A DNA stretch of 42,618 bases, taken from contig CAZOJY010000016.1 of the NCBI GenBank assembly GCA_964580235.1, positions 1-42,618 of the forward strand. The letters run 5' to 3'. The notes beneath the pieces are model-generated. The model made no database searches and had not been told where the DNA came from. It saw nothing but the letters and a program-made list of their open reading frames with translations. A program made the position numbers and the translations under genes. This stretch comes from G020348385 sp964580235. Its GTDB lineage: Bacteria; Acidobacteriota; Aminicenantia; Aminicenantales; Aminicenantaceae. This document shows positions 33,990 through 42,577 of the stretch, piece after piece; the first letter of the stretch is position 1; every line of letters begins with the position of its first letter.

Positions 33990-34616
33990 TTAAGACCTCC
34001 CTGTTTTTGCCGCTTGGTCGATTGCTTGATAGATTTTGGTGTAATTCCCGCAGCGGCACAGGTTTCCGGAAAGGCCTCTTTTGATTTGATCGAGATTGGG
34101 ATGGGGATTTTTTTTCAGCAATGCTTCCGAAGCCATGATAAAACCCGGTGTGCAAAAACCGCATTGGTAAGCGTCCTTGTCGATAAAGGCCTGCTGGAGA
34201 GGATGGAGTTTGTCCTTTTGGCCCAACCCTTCGAGGGTGGTGATGTTGCTGCCGTCTGCTCTGATAGCAAGAAACATGCAGGAGTAGATGGGATTTCCAT
34301 CCAATAAGACGGTGCATCCGCCGCATTCTCCCCGGTCGCATATTTTTTTTGTTCCGGTCAGATTCAATTTGTCCCTGAGGACATCGAGGAGTGTCTCCTG
34401 CGGTTCAACCGCCAGTGAGTAATCTTTGGCGTTTACCGTGAATTTTATCACTTTTTTGGAATAAATGGAGACATTTCCTTCCGTCGTTTGAATGGACTCG
34501 GCCTTTTGTGCCAGGAGCTTGGGGGCAAGAGCGGCCCCCAGCGTTCCGCTCCCAAAACCTTTCAGGAAATCCCTCCTACTAAAGGTCCTCCTCTTTTTCC
34601 CGTTTCCCTTTTTCAT
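33990..34616 (-). CDS. Molybdenum hydroxylase 2Fe-2S subunit with Tat signal
   Basis: A 208-residue electron-transfer subunit. The N-terminus carries a twin-arginine signal, SRRDFLK at 13-19 followed by a hydrophobic Ala/Gly stretch, so the folded complex should be exported to the periplasm. The plant-type ferredoxin cluster is C93, C98, C101 and C113 (CDRGECGGC). The second 2Fe-2S domain has CGFC (152-155) and CRCG (187-190). The sequence of a Tat-bearing 2Fe-2S subunit plus the Mo and FAD subunits and an XdhC-type chaperone is the PaoABCD pattern. It is the first gene of the operon. A GGAG site lies about eight bases before ATG 34616, and a promoter is listed at 34694-34722. Confidence 0.92.
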   Translation of the reverse strand: MKKGNGKKRRTFSRRDFLKGFGSGTLGAALAPKLLAQKAESIQTTEGNVSIYSKKVIKFTVNAKDYSLAVEPQETLLDVLRDKLNLTGTKKICDRGECGGCTVLLDGNPIYSCMFLAIRADGSNITTLEGLGQKDKLHPLQQAFIDKDAYQCGFCTPGFIMASEALLKKNPHPNLDQIKRGLSGNLCRCGNYTKIYQAIDQAAKTGRS

Positions 34617-34693
34617 TTGCTCGCTCCTTGTCTGTCAATGATCTGATCTGGATTATTCATGTGCCTAGATCTCTGCAGCGCATTTTTTATTTG

Positions 34694-34722
34694 ATTATAT
34701 GAGTCTCATGGCTTTTTCGCAA
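34694..34722 (-). promoter_or_regulatory. Candidate promoter of the molybdenum hydroxylase operon
   Basis: On the minus strand, TTGCGA (34722-34717, 4 of 6), a 17-base spacer, then TATAAT (34699-34694, perfect). The start would be near 34687, giving a leader of about 70 bases before ATG 34616. Confidence 0.5.
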
Positions 34723-34830
34723 CCTCAATTTGATGGAGAAGCTCCTCTGAACATTCGAGCTTCCTGATCGATTTCCCCGCCAAAATTAGATTCGACAGGA
34801 GTGGATAATCGACAACCGGCAATGTTTTCG

Positions 34831-34858
34831 TTGTCATTTCTAACAATATCAGGATAAT
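34831..34858 (+). promoter_or_regulatory. Candidate promoter of the SDR-UbiA-GT operon
   Basis: TTGTCA at 34831-34836 (5 of 6), a 16-base spacer, and GATAAT at 34853-34858 (5 of 6). The start would be near 34865, about 68 bases before ATG 34933. Confidence 0.45.
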
Positions 34859-34932
34859 ATACTGATGTTGCTTCGAATGAGAACACAAACACTTTTCCGC
34901 CCATCCTTTATAGAAGGGCGGGGTGGGTTGGC

Positions 34933-35649
34933 ATGAAAGATAAAATCGCTCTTGTGACAGGAAGCAGCCGGGGGATGGGAAGGACTATCGCGCTCCGTTT
35001 GGCCGATGCAGCGGCCGGGGTGATTGTGCATTTTAAGAATGACAGGAAAGCAGCCATCAGTGTCGTCGAAGAAATCGAAAAAAAAGGGAAACATTCCGGC
35101 TGTCTGCAGGCCGATCTGACGCAAGAAGATCACGTCTATTCTTTTGTGCGGGAAGCCGAAAAGCAGTACGGCCGAGTCGACATTCTTGTCAATAACTTCG
35201 GCCCGATTTTGGATAAGCCGTGGGAAAGGCTGAACTCCGAGGATTGGGACCGCATGTGGCGGGGGAACCTGGGAAGTGCGTTTTTTTGTCTGAAGGCGGC
35301 TCTTCCCGGAATGCGCAGAAGAAAATGGGGCCGGATTATCAATATGGGCTTCAGCCGGGTGGAACAGCTCGTAGCTTATCGCAGAATCGTTCCTTATGCA
35401 GCCGCAAAGACAGGGCTGCTTATCTTAACGCGGTCCGTGGCCGCATCTGTAGCGTCCGATGGGATCACTGTCAATATGGTTTCTCCTGGCCTGATAGAAG
35501 GCGGTGTTCTGCCGAAGGATCAAAATATTCCTGCTGGCCGATTGGGCACATTCGATGATGTGTCCAGCGCTGTTTTGTTTCTGGTTTCAAACCAGGCACG
35601 CTACATCACCGGGACGAATCTGGTGGTTTCCGGAGGCTGGAAGATTTGA
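34933..35649 (+). CDS. Short-chain dehydrogenase/reductase (FabG-like)
   Basis: A 238-residue classical SDR. The NAD(P) motif is TGSSRGMGR (9-17), DILVNNFGP is the NNAG-equivalent, the catalytic Ser is probably S141 in INMGFSRV, and YAAAK gives Y155 and K159. The C-terminus ends in the usual ITGTNLVVSGGW. Many such enzymes act in fatty-acid synthesis, but its stop overlaps the following UbiA-type prenyltransferase gene. A role in reducing or epimerising a polyprenyl-linked sugar, as DprE2 does in mycobacteria, is possible; this is inference and the sequence itself is FabG-like. Confidence 0.85.
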   Translation: MKDKIALVTGSSRGMGRTIALRLADAAAGVIVHFKNDRKAAISVVEEIEKKGKHSGCLQADLTQEDHVYSFVREAEKQYGRVDILVNNFGPILDKPWERLNSEDWDRMWRGNLGSAFFCLKAALPGMRRRKWGRIINMGFSRVEQLVAYRRIVPYAAAKTGLLILTRSVAASVASDGITVNMVSPGLIEGGVLPKDQNIPAGRLGTFDDVSSAVLFLVSNQARYITGTNLVVSGGWKI

Positions 35650-36554
35650 AAGAGGATGGGAAAAAAAATAAAATGGGTGAAATGAAAATTCTTGAGGTCG
35701 TTAAGAGTCTTCGGATTTCCCAGTGGATCAAGAACTTTTTTGTTTTTGCCCCTTTAATATTCTCCCAGAATGTGTTCAACTGGCCCCTGCTTTTCAGAAC
35801 AATTATTGCTTTTGTTCTGTTCTGTATTCTTTCGGGTGCAGCCTACATCCTGAATGACATCCGGGATGTGCAGGAGGACCGAGTCCACCCTGTCAAATCC
35901 AAAAGGCCGCTGGCCTCAGGGAAGCTTAAAACATCCCATGCCCTTTTTGCATGCATCCTTCTTGCCCTGGCGGGACTTGGGGGAGGCTTCTTGATTGACA
36001 TTTCGTTTTTTATTGCTTTGCTGGTGTATCTCCTCCTCCAGATTGCCTATTCGAGCTGGCTGAAACATGTTGTCATCATCGATGTTTTGGTCGTCGCCGC
36101 CGGGTATTTGATTCGGGTGATTGCCGGCGGCCTGGCTGTCGAAATCCAGATCTCTCCCTGGCTGTTTATCTGCACCTTTTTGATTGCCCTGTTTTTGGCT
36201 TTGAGCAAACGGCGCCACGAGCTCGTTCTTCTGGATAAAAAAGCAGAAACTCACCGGCCAATCCTGAAAGAATACACCCCTCAACTGCTCGATCAAATGA
36301 TCGCCGTAGTGACAGCCTCGACGGTGATTTCTTATTGCCTTTACACCATTTCCAGCGAGACGGTTGCTAAGTTCGGGACAAAGAATCTTCTGTTTACTGT
36401 CCCATTCGTCCTGTACGGAATTTTCCGCTATCTTTACCTTGTGCATCAGAAGGATGAGGGGGGGAGCCCCGAGGCTCTGATCATCAAGGATAAGCCTCTG
36501 CTTGTCGATGTGTTTCTCTGGATCGCTGCAGCCATGCTGATCCTGTATATATGA
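35646..36554 (+). CDS. UbiA-family polyprenyl-phosphate phosphoribosyltransferase homologue
   Basis: A roughly 290-300-residue membrane protein of the UbiA superfamily with about nine helices. The N-terminus resembles decaprenyl-phosphate phosphoribosyltransferases: SLRISQWIKNFFVFAPLIFS. The first Asp-rich motif is NDIRDVQEDRVHP, followed by KSKRPLASG. The second half has SKRRHELVLL. In mycobacteria this enzyme moves phosphoribose from PRPP to decaprenyl phosphate, the first step to the arabinose donor. Here it would make a lipid-linked pentose for the GT-C enzymes next door. The start is uncertain: TTG 35646 overlaps the SDR stop (TTGA) with GGAGG at 35632-35636, while ATG 35673 or 35682 would begin closer to the conserved core. 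Confidence 0.82.
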   Translation: MKEDGKKNKMGEMKILEVVKSLRISQWIKNFFVFAPLIFSQNVFNWPLLFRTIIAFVLFCILSGAAYILNDIRDVQEDRVHPVKSKRPLASGKLKTSHALFACILLALAGLGGGFLIDISFFIALLVYLLLQIAYSSWLKHVVIIDVLVVAAGYLIRVIAGGLAVEIQISPWLFICTFLIALFLALSKRRHELVLLDKKAETHRPILKEYTPQLLDQMIAVVTASTVISYCLYTISSETVAKFGTKNLLFTVPFVLYGIFRYLYLVHQKDEGGSPEALIIKDKPLLVDVFLWIAAAMLILYI

Positions 36555-36573
36555 GTTTAAGGAAAATAAAGCC

Positions 36574-37656
36574 ATGCCCTCAAAAGTTGCAGTTATAAAA
36601 ACCACCCCGGCAGCGGTCCTGGATGATTATGAGAAACTCCTGCATCTGGCAGAAATCGAGAAATTTATCTCTCCTGAAAAAGACGCTCTTATCAAATTAA
36701 ACCTCTCCTGGACCAAGTATTTTCCTTCCTGTTCCAGCCAGCCGTGGCAGCTGGAAGGCGTGGTCCGAACTCTTCTGCAAATGGGCTACCAAAAGGACCG
36801 TTTGTTTCCGGTCGAGAACAAAACGGTCGTAACCCATCCTGTCAGGGGAGCCGAAAACAACCTGTGGACTCCTGTGCTGGAGAAATTCGGATTGCCCTTT
36901 CTTCCTTTAACGGATGTCGAATGGACAACTTATGACTTTAAAGGCAGGCTGCTGAAGATGAACCACGTCTTCCCTGAAGGATTCGTCATTCCCAAGATGT
37001 TTGCCGGGAAAAACATCATCCATCTTCCCACAATAAAAACTCACGGCCATTCTGTTACAACAGGAGCTGTCAAAAATGCCTTCGGTGGGCTTTTAAAGGA
37101 AGTGCGGCACTATGCCCATAAGTACATCCACGAAATCCTGGTGGACCTGATGATCATGCAAAAAGAGCTGCATCCCGGCATTTTTTGTGTTATGGATGGA
37201 ACAGTCTGCGGCGATGGAGCCGGCCCCCGGACCATGAAACCCCGCATTGGGAACCTCCTTTTGGCAGGCTCCGATTCTGTTGCCGTGGATGCCGTGGCAG
37301 CCAAAGTGATGGGCTTCGACCCGATGTCCATTCCGTACATCCGGATGTGCCATGAACGGGACCTGGGAATCGGTGATCTGCGGGGAATCGAGATCGTGGG
37401 GGATGACATCGCTCCGATTAATCTTCATTTTAAAACGAGAAGAAGTCTGGTCATATGGGGAGATCAGATGCTGCGGATAGGATTTCTGAGGTTCCTCGAA
37501 AAAATTTTGCTCCGCTCTCCATTGGTGATTTGGGCCCCTTTTGCCAGCAATATCTATCACGATGGGCTGTGGTATCCCACGGTGGGACGTCATAGAATCA
37601 GAGCGTTTGAAAAGACCGGCTGGGGGAAATTGTGGTTGAAATACAAAAGGGGATGA
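36574..37656 (+). CDS. DUF362 domain protein
   Basis: A 360-residue protein of the DUF362 family. Visible motifs are LIKLNLSWTK near residue 40, THPVRG, HLPTIKTHGHSVTTGAVKN in the middle, VMDGTVCGDGAGPR, and SDSVAVDAVAAKVMG. Many DUF362 proteins carry ferredoxin-type Cys clusters; none is seen here. The biochemical role of the family is not established. It has an AAGGA site before ATG 36574, lies 19 bases after the UbiA gene and only one base before the following glycosyltransferase gene, so it belongs to the same transcript. Its C-terminal part is basic and partly amphipathic. Confidence 0.8.
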   Translation: MPSKVAVIKTTPAAVLDDYEKLLHLAEIEKFISPEKDALIKLNLSWTKYFPSCSSQPWQLEGVVRTLLQMGYQKDRLFPVENKTVVTHPVRGAENNLWTPVLEKFGLPFLPLTDVEWTTYDFKGRLLKMNHVFPEGFVIPKMFAGKNIIHLPTIKTHGHSVTTGAVKNAFGGLLKEVRHYAHKYIHEILVDLMIMQKELHPGIFCVMDGTVCGDGAGPRTMKPRIGNLLLAGSDSVAVDAVAAKVMGFDPMSIPYIRMCHERDLGIGDLRGIEIVGDDIAPINLHFKTRRSLVIWGDQMLRIGFLRFLEKILLRSPLVIWAPFASNIYHDGLWYPTVGRHRIRAFEKTGWGKLWLKYKRG

Positions 37657-37657
37657 G

Positions 37658-40057
37658 ATGAGAAAGGCTCAAATGATCACCCTCTGCATTGTTTTTCCTT
37701 TGATCGCTTTGGGCGTTGCTTTTTTTTTGACGATTTACAAGGATGCCTCCGCTTCCACCTTCGCCGATCATGCCCTCAGGTTCCCTTCTTTCATTTTCCC
37801 CCTGTTTTTTTTGGCCGGCCTTGCTCTTCTTGTCACCATCTGGCAGGGAATCGCCAGGGCTGAAAGGAAATATTTTCCTGATACTCTGCCCCCACTTTTG
37901 TGGGAAAATTTCTTTGCATGTCTTCCCTTTGGTTTTTCTCTTTTTTCTCCCCTTCTTTTGACTTTTTACCTGACTTCGGACGATTTAAAGATTCGCCTGA
38001 ATCTCCTGCTTGGCTCAATGATCGCCGGATTTGTTTTGATCAAACTGGTCCAGTGGCACCGGCGCGGCGGATTGAAAAATTTTTGGGCAAAGAGCCTCTC
38101 CCTCTTTTATCGGCTTTCATTAAAAAAGAAACTTCTTGTCCTTTTCCTTGCCGCTTTCCTCATCTATCATCTGTGTGCGCTGAGCTATGTCTCCAAAGGA
38201 TTGGCGTATTCTGGAGACGAACCGTATTATCTTCTGACGACACATAGCCTGTATCAGGATGGCGATATCAACCTGGCCAAGAATTATACCGATCTGGATT
38301 ATTTCTATTTTTACCCAAAGAAACTCTATCCCAAGCTGAGGCTGAGGGCTTATGCAAGATTCGGCAAAAAAGGTCCGGACTATGTGTGGCCCATCAACCA
38401 GCCCGGTGTCTCTGTCCTGATTCTTCCGTACTACTGGTTGACCCAGCATCTCCACGGGCGGGCGCTCATTTATGTGTTGAAAATAAGCCTGTCGGTATGG
38501 GCGGTGCTCCTGGGTCTCCAGATCTTTCTTTTCGCACAAGAACAGTGGAAGAACGAAAAAATCTCTCTCCTTTTGTGGTTTTTGTATTCATTTTCTGCCC
38601 CGATCATTTTTTATGCGATCCATCTCTACCCCGAAGTGCCCATCGCCCTGTTTTCTCTCTACGTCTTTCGAAAAGTTCGTTCGGGAAAAAGACTGTCCCT
38701 TGTTCACTGTTTTTTCCTCGGTTTCCTCCTCGCACTGTTTCCCTGGTTCGGCCTCAAGTACAATATGATTTTGTGGCCGCTGCTTATCCTTTCGGGCTAT
38801 TTCCTTATAAAAAATCACAAAGCCAGGTGGAAGATATTGACTTTTCTGGCTGTTCCGGCCGTTTCCACTGTGCTTTTTGCCTTTTACACCAAGGCATTGT
38901 ACGGTACTTTTTATCCGATGGCCATCTACGAGGGAGTGCTTACGGCAGAAAGGATCGAGGCCTTCAGGGAAATGGTCAAACATATTCCGGTCATGCTCCG
39001 GATTGACTCCTTTCTGGATTATTTTCTCGACCAGCGGGACGGCCTTCTCCTGTATTCGCCGATTTATTTTTTCATTTTCCTGGGAGGCGTTGAGGCTTTC
39101 CGGCGGTCCAAAAAGGACCTATTTATGCTCCTCTTCATAAGCCTCCCGTACCTTTTCAACTATGCCTTTTTTTCCCACCGCCAGGGACATTCTCCCCAGG
39201 GCCGCGTACTGACCAACATATCCTGGGTTGCAGCCATCTTTCTCGGATACTTTCTCGTCCACAACCGAAAGAAGTTTTATTCCTTCCTTTTTTGGTGGGC
39301 GGCCGTTATGGGTTTTGTCTTTGTCCTCCTTCTTTTTCAAAATCCCTCTTTTCTGTACCAGCCCACCACCCATCAGTTCACTTTCAGGGGAGGAGCCCTG
39401 TTCGTGTATCTCAGCAATCTCCACTTTTATCTTCCAAACCTGCTGCCCTCTTTTATCAAGGTGAACAATTTGAAGTATGTGCCTAACTACATCTGGCTTG
39501 CCGCCATTCTTATTTTTATTGCAGGGTATATCCGGAAAAGCGGCCATCCCCTCAAAAAAACGACAATCAAATCCCGGCCTTTCCTTCCCCCGCTCTTCAC
39601 GATCTGTGGAATGACCGTTTTTTTTCTCTGGTTTGTGCTTTTTCCCCGGACGTCTCTGCTTTTCCCGGTCAAAGCCGCCTATTCTTCGGGAGAAAGAATT
39701 TCCTACTATAATTTGGGCCGGGACGTGCAGATGAAGCAAGATCAGCCGGGCCGATTTACCATCACCAAGGATAACCACACTGCGGATTTGTATTTCACTT
39801 CTTGGAGAAAGATAAAGAATCTGAAGATCGAATTTGGATCCCTGGAAGGAAAGTATCAGGTGAGGCTGAAATTTTTCGATCGTACTCTTTATGAAGGAAT
39901 TGTTGCCAGAGAAATGAAAACGGTCGTTCAGGCAGCGCCGCTAGGTTATCGATATAAAAACACCAACCTCTTCTTGTTAAGGATAGAGATAAAAAACCTG
40001 TCGAATATTTCTACAGCAGAAAATCCTTTCCTGCTTATTTGTCGGCCGGTCCGGTAG
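37658..40057 (+). CDS. Large GT-C type membrane glycosyltransferase homologue
   Basis: A 799-residue polytopic membrane protein with roughly a dozen hydrophobic helices and an extracytoplasmic C-terminal domain (about 690-799). The motif SGDEPYYLLTTHSLYQDGD, shortened to GDEPYYL and YQDGDINL, in the first large loop is the acidic motif typical of GT-C/GT39-like enzymes that use polyprenyl-phosphate sugars. NQPGVSVLILPYY and DQRDGLLLYSPIYF also recur in this group. The acceptor is unknown. It is the last gene of the operon. Its 3' end overlaps the convergent GT gene by 23 bases (40035-40057), and no terminator separates them. Confidence 0.8.
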   Translation: MRKAQMITLCIVFPLIALGVAFFLTIYKDASASTFADHALRFPSFIFPLFFLAGLALLVTIWQGIARAERKYFPDTLPPLLWENFFACLPFGFSLFSPLLLTFYLTSDDLKIRLNLLLGSMIAGFVLIKLVQWHRRGGLKNFWAKSLSLFYRLSLKKKLLVLFLAAFLIYHLCALSYVSKGLAYSGDEPYYLLTTHSLYQDGDINLAKNYTDLDYFYFYPKKLYPKLRLRAYARFGKKGPDYVWPINQPGVSVLILPYYWLTQHLHGRALIYVLKISLSVWAVLLGLQIFLFAQEQWKNEKISLLLWFLYSFSAPIIFYAIHLYPEVPIALFSLYVFRKVRSGKRLSLVHCFFLGFLLALFPWFGLKYNMILWPLLILSGYFLIKNHKARWKILTFLAVPAVSTVLFAFYTKALYGTFYPMAIYEGVLTAERIEAFREMVKHIPVMLRIDSFLDYFLDQRDGLLLYSPIYFFIFLGGVEAFRRSKKDLFMLLFISLPYLFNYAFFSHRQGHSPQGRVLTNISWVAAIFLGYFLVHNRKKFYSFLFWWAAVMGFVFVLLLFQNPSFLYQPTTHQFTFRGGALFVYLSNLHFYLPNLLPSFIKVNNLKYVPNYIWLAAILIFIAGYIRKSGHPLKKTTIKSRPFLPPLFTICGMTVFFLWFVLFPRTSLLFPVKAAYSSGERISYYNLGRDVQMKQDQPGRFTITKDNHTADLYFTSWRKIKNLKIEFGSLEGKYQVRLKFFDRTLYEGIVAREMKTVVQAAPLGYRYKNTNLFLLRIEIKNLSNISTAENPFLLICRPVR

Positions 40058-42458
40058 GAGAAAATTTCAGGGTCAGGCCGGTTTTTAAGGCATAGCCGAT
40101 GTTCCCGAGAAATTTTTCAGCATCCAGCGGTCCCTGAAGTCGGGAGAGATGAGAGCTAATTTTAACGCTGTTATTTTTAATCCACTGGAAGTTTTCAGAA
40201 TACTGGTCGATGATATCCTTCTTGTATTTGCTAAGAAATATGTCTTGATCGTCCTTTGAGGCATACGGAAGCCAGAATTTGTGGAGGAAAAACAGGAAAT
40301 CGGCCCGCTCCGGGAGGTCTTTTTCTATCAGCCCGTTTAAATAGCCGACGATCCGGATATCCAACGTTTGTTTGAAATTTTCATTCAGCATGAAATCGAG
40401 TTTTTGTAATGTTTTCGGGGATAAATCCCACAAAACACCATATTTGGTCTTTGCTGCTTTGTTCCATAACGGGAAAGGAGTGTCATAGAATGTCAGCCGC
40501 CTCAACATGAGATACCCGAACGGCGCGTTTTTTTCATGCCCGGGCCGCTTCCTTTTTGTGAGCGCCATTCGGGCGACGACAGGTTCGGCCAGACCGAGCT
40601 TATCGCACACATAGACCTTTGGACCGGAATAAAACCCTGTGAATCCGACATTTTTGTAGGCGATCCGGATTGGCATTTTTGCTCTTTCGGACAGGTTCCT
40701 GTAGTTGACTCCGATGGTTTTCCACATCAGAATCATGGTGTCTGTTAACAGGTGCTTGAGCGGAATGATTTTATCTTTGTAGTAAAAATAGCGTTCATCG
40801 CTGACATTGTTGTGAAAGGGCTGTCCGCGCTTCTGCATGGGAATCACACTCAAGGAGGAAAAAAAGAAGATCAGGCACACAGCGAGGCACGCCATCTTCG
40901 GAGCTGCTTTTTTGTAAAAAAATTTATCGAATGCCCCGGTTTGGGATAGAGTGATAAGAAGAAAGGCCGGAAGGAGAAATCGTCCGTGCATAAAATCCCC
41001 GCCCCCCCGGATCACAAAAAATCCATGAAGAAGCCCGGAAAAAAGGACAACCGCTCTGTTTTTTAGATGCCTGCGGCCCCCTTTTACAAAAAACATCAGA
41101 ACGGCCAGGATAAGAATGACCGGCACAAGGCTGCCCTGGAATGAGTCTTTCAGATATTTAAATCCCTGGGACCAGTAAGCGCTTCCGCCTGATTTGGTGT
41201 AAAAAGGATTGGGCAGAAGTGCGGCATAATAACCCATCCTGAAAATTTGATAGCCTCCCACCAGAAGGGCCGGGAAGGTCAGGAACCGGACAAGATGTCG
41301 TGCCTGGATATTTTTTTTAGCGGCTTCATAAAGATAAAGGATGAGCATCAGGACCATGAAAATGCCGAAATCCGGGCGGGTTAGAGTCAAAAACGATACG
41401 ATCAGACCCGTTGCCATCGGCTGCCTCATCCATCTGTTCTCTAATAGGAATTTGGCGTAAAGTACGAGCAGCAAATAAGATAATGCTGTTTCCATTCCGC
41501 TTGTGCCGAAGTCGATAAAAGCGCTCGTGCCGATGAGGATGGCGGCTGCCGGGTTCAGGAAGGAGGCCGCACCTGTTTCATCTTTGATGCGGATTCTAAA
41601 GAAAAGAAGGTACAGGGCCGCAAAGGCTGCTGCCAATGCGGGTATGATAGCTGCGCCTTTGGGAGAGAGTCCAATCCCGCGGAAAATGGCAAGAACGGCA
41701 AGCCACAGGGGATGCGTGAATCCTTCGACTCTTTCCGTGATGTTGAAAACCGGGCCGTACCCATGGAGAAAATTATCCATATGGCGCAGGGTGATGAAGG
41801 CGTCCTCTGACATCCAGGCCCTCCGGAGAATCAAAAAACAGCCGGCCAGGAACAAAAAACCTGATAGATAGTATTTCCATTCCGCCGTGCTGCGGGATGC
41901 CAATAGGAGGGAGAGGAGAATAAACGTGCATGCGGCCCCATACAGGAGGGCTGAGGACAGGATGTTCAGCCAGGGGAAGATGCCCCTGATCCAGCGGATT
42001 CTGACTTTTATGAGCTGGATATCCCGGCTGCCGGAGGAATACAAAATTCGAGGCTCGATTTCTTTTTTGGCAGAGACTTGGAATGAAAGGTCTCTGACGG
42101 CCGGGAAGTGATCTAACCGGACGTCCTGGGAAACAAGGAGAGATTTTCCTTTATCTGAAGCAACCTGAAGCTGGCAGCTGGCAGGCTCCCCGGAAGAAGA
42201 GGCCATTTCGAATGTCGCGGCATACCTGCCAGCCGGGACTTCGAGGTATGTTCCATAAGCGATAAAGCGCTTTTTCTTTAAAATTAGCCGGTCGGACAGG
42301 ATATCTCTGCCGCCAGGTCCATAAAAATCGGACCGGAACGGCTCAAGGGTAGCAGAAAAATCTTCTGTCTTTTTCCCCTGAAAATATGTCCGGAGGAAGA
42401 GGGCCATAAAAAAGGAGATAAAAATTATTGAAAAAAGCAGCAAGGGGCTTTTTTTCAT
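40035..42458 (-). CDS. AftB-like GT-C membrane glycosyltransferase homologue
   Basis: An 807-residue polytopic protein with an N-terminal anchor and about ten further helices. The loop motif MSEDAFITLRHMDNFLHGYG followed by NITERVEGFTHPLW closely follows the DDAFISxR-HGxG-RVEGYTN pattern of AftB-type arabinofuranosyltransferases and relatives. These use a decaprenyl-phospho-pentose donor on the outer face of the membrane. Here the usual first Asp pair is ED. A long soluble C-terminal region (about 560-807) follows. I chose ATG 42458 because it begins with a Lys-rich, hydrophobic signal-anchor; ATG 42530 would add 24 residues. The nearby phosphoribosyltransferase homologue supports a pentose donor. 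The acceptor is unknown. Confidence 0.78.
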   Translation of the reverse strand: MKKSPLLLFSIIFISFFMALFLRTYFQGKKTEDFSATLEPFRSDFYGPGGRDILSDRLILKKKRFIAYGTYLEVPAGRYAATFEMASSSGEPASCQLQVASDKGKSLLVSQDVRLDHFPAVRDLSFQVSAKKEIEPRILYSSGSRDIQLIKVRIRWIRGIFPWLNILSSALLYGAACTFILLSLLLASRSTAEWKYYLSGFLFLAGCFLILRRAWMSEDAFITLRHMDNFLHGYGPVFNITERVEGFTHPLWLAVLAIFRGIGLSPKGAAIIPALAAAFAALYLLFFRIRIKDETGAASFLNPAAAILIGTSAFIDFGTSGMETALSYLLLVLYAKFLLENRWMRQPMATGLIVSFLTLTRPDFGIFMVLMLILYLYEAAKKNIQARHLVRFLTFPALLVGGYQIFRMGYYAALLPNPFYTKSGGSAYWSQGFKYLKDSFQGSLVPVILILAVLMFFVKGGRRHLKNRAVVLFSGLLHGFFVIRGGGDFMHGRFLLPAFLLITLSQTGAFDKFFYKKAAPKMACLAVCLIFFFSSLSVIPMQKRGQPFHNNVSDERYFYYKDKIIPLKHLLTDTMILMWKTIGVNYRNLSERAKMPIRIAYKNVGFTGFYSGPKVYVCDKLGLAEPVVARMALTKRKRPGHEKNAPFGYLMLRRLTFYDTPFPLWNKAAKTKYGVLWDLSPKTLQKLDFMLNENFKQTLDIRIVGYLNGLIEKDLPERADFLFFLHKFWLPYASKDDQDIFLSKYKKDIIDQYSENFQWIKNNSVKISSHLSRLQGPLDAEKFLGNIGYALKTGLTLKFSPTGPADK

Positions 42459-42577
42459 GAGCTTTTGTTTTTTAGGGATGAGAGTTTTATAGCACACAAA
42501 AAAAATCAGAGTCAATCCTGAATCATTCATAAACCTGATGCTTTTTAACGGGATTTAGCGCTGTATTCATTGAAATC

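Larger units (their letters stand above)
34617..34932. other. Divergent intergenic region between Mo-hydroxylase operon and SDR operon
   Basis: The 316-base spacer carries one minus-strand and one plus-strand promoter candidate (listed separately). A 60-codon minus-strand open frame (34706-34888) crosses the plus-strand promoter, has no recognisable motif and no good ribosome-binding site, and is not called. Confidence 0.5.

Noticed and set aside
33197..34084. Plus-strand open frame of 295 codons opposite the Mo-hydroxylase genes
   Set aside because: It runs antisense across two confirmed genes and its composition is Cys/Phe-rich shadow sequence.
34706..34888. Small 60-codon minus-strand gene upstream of the Mo-hydroxylase operon
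   Set aside because: There is no ribosome-binding site or recognisable motif, and it overlaps a promoter candidate.
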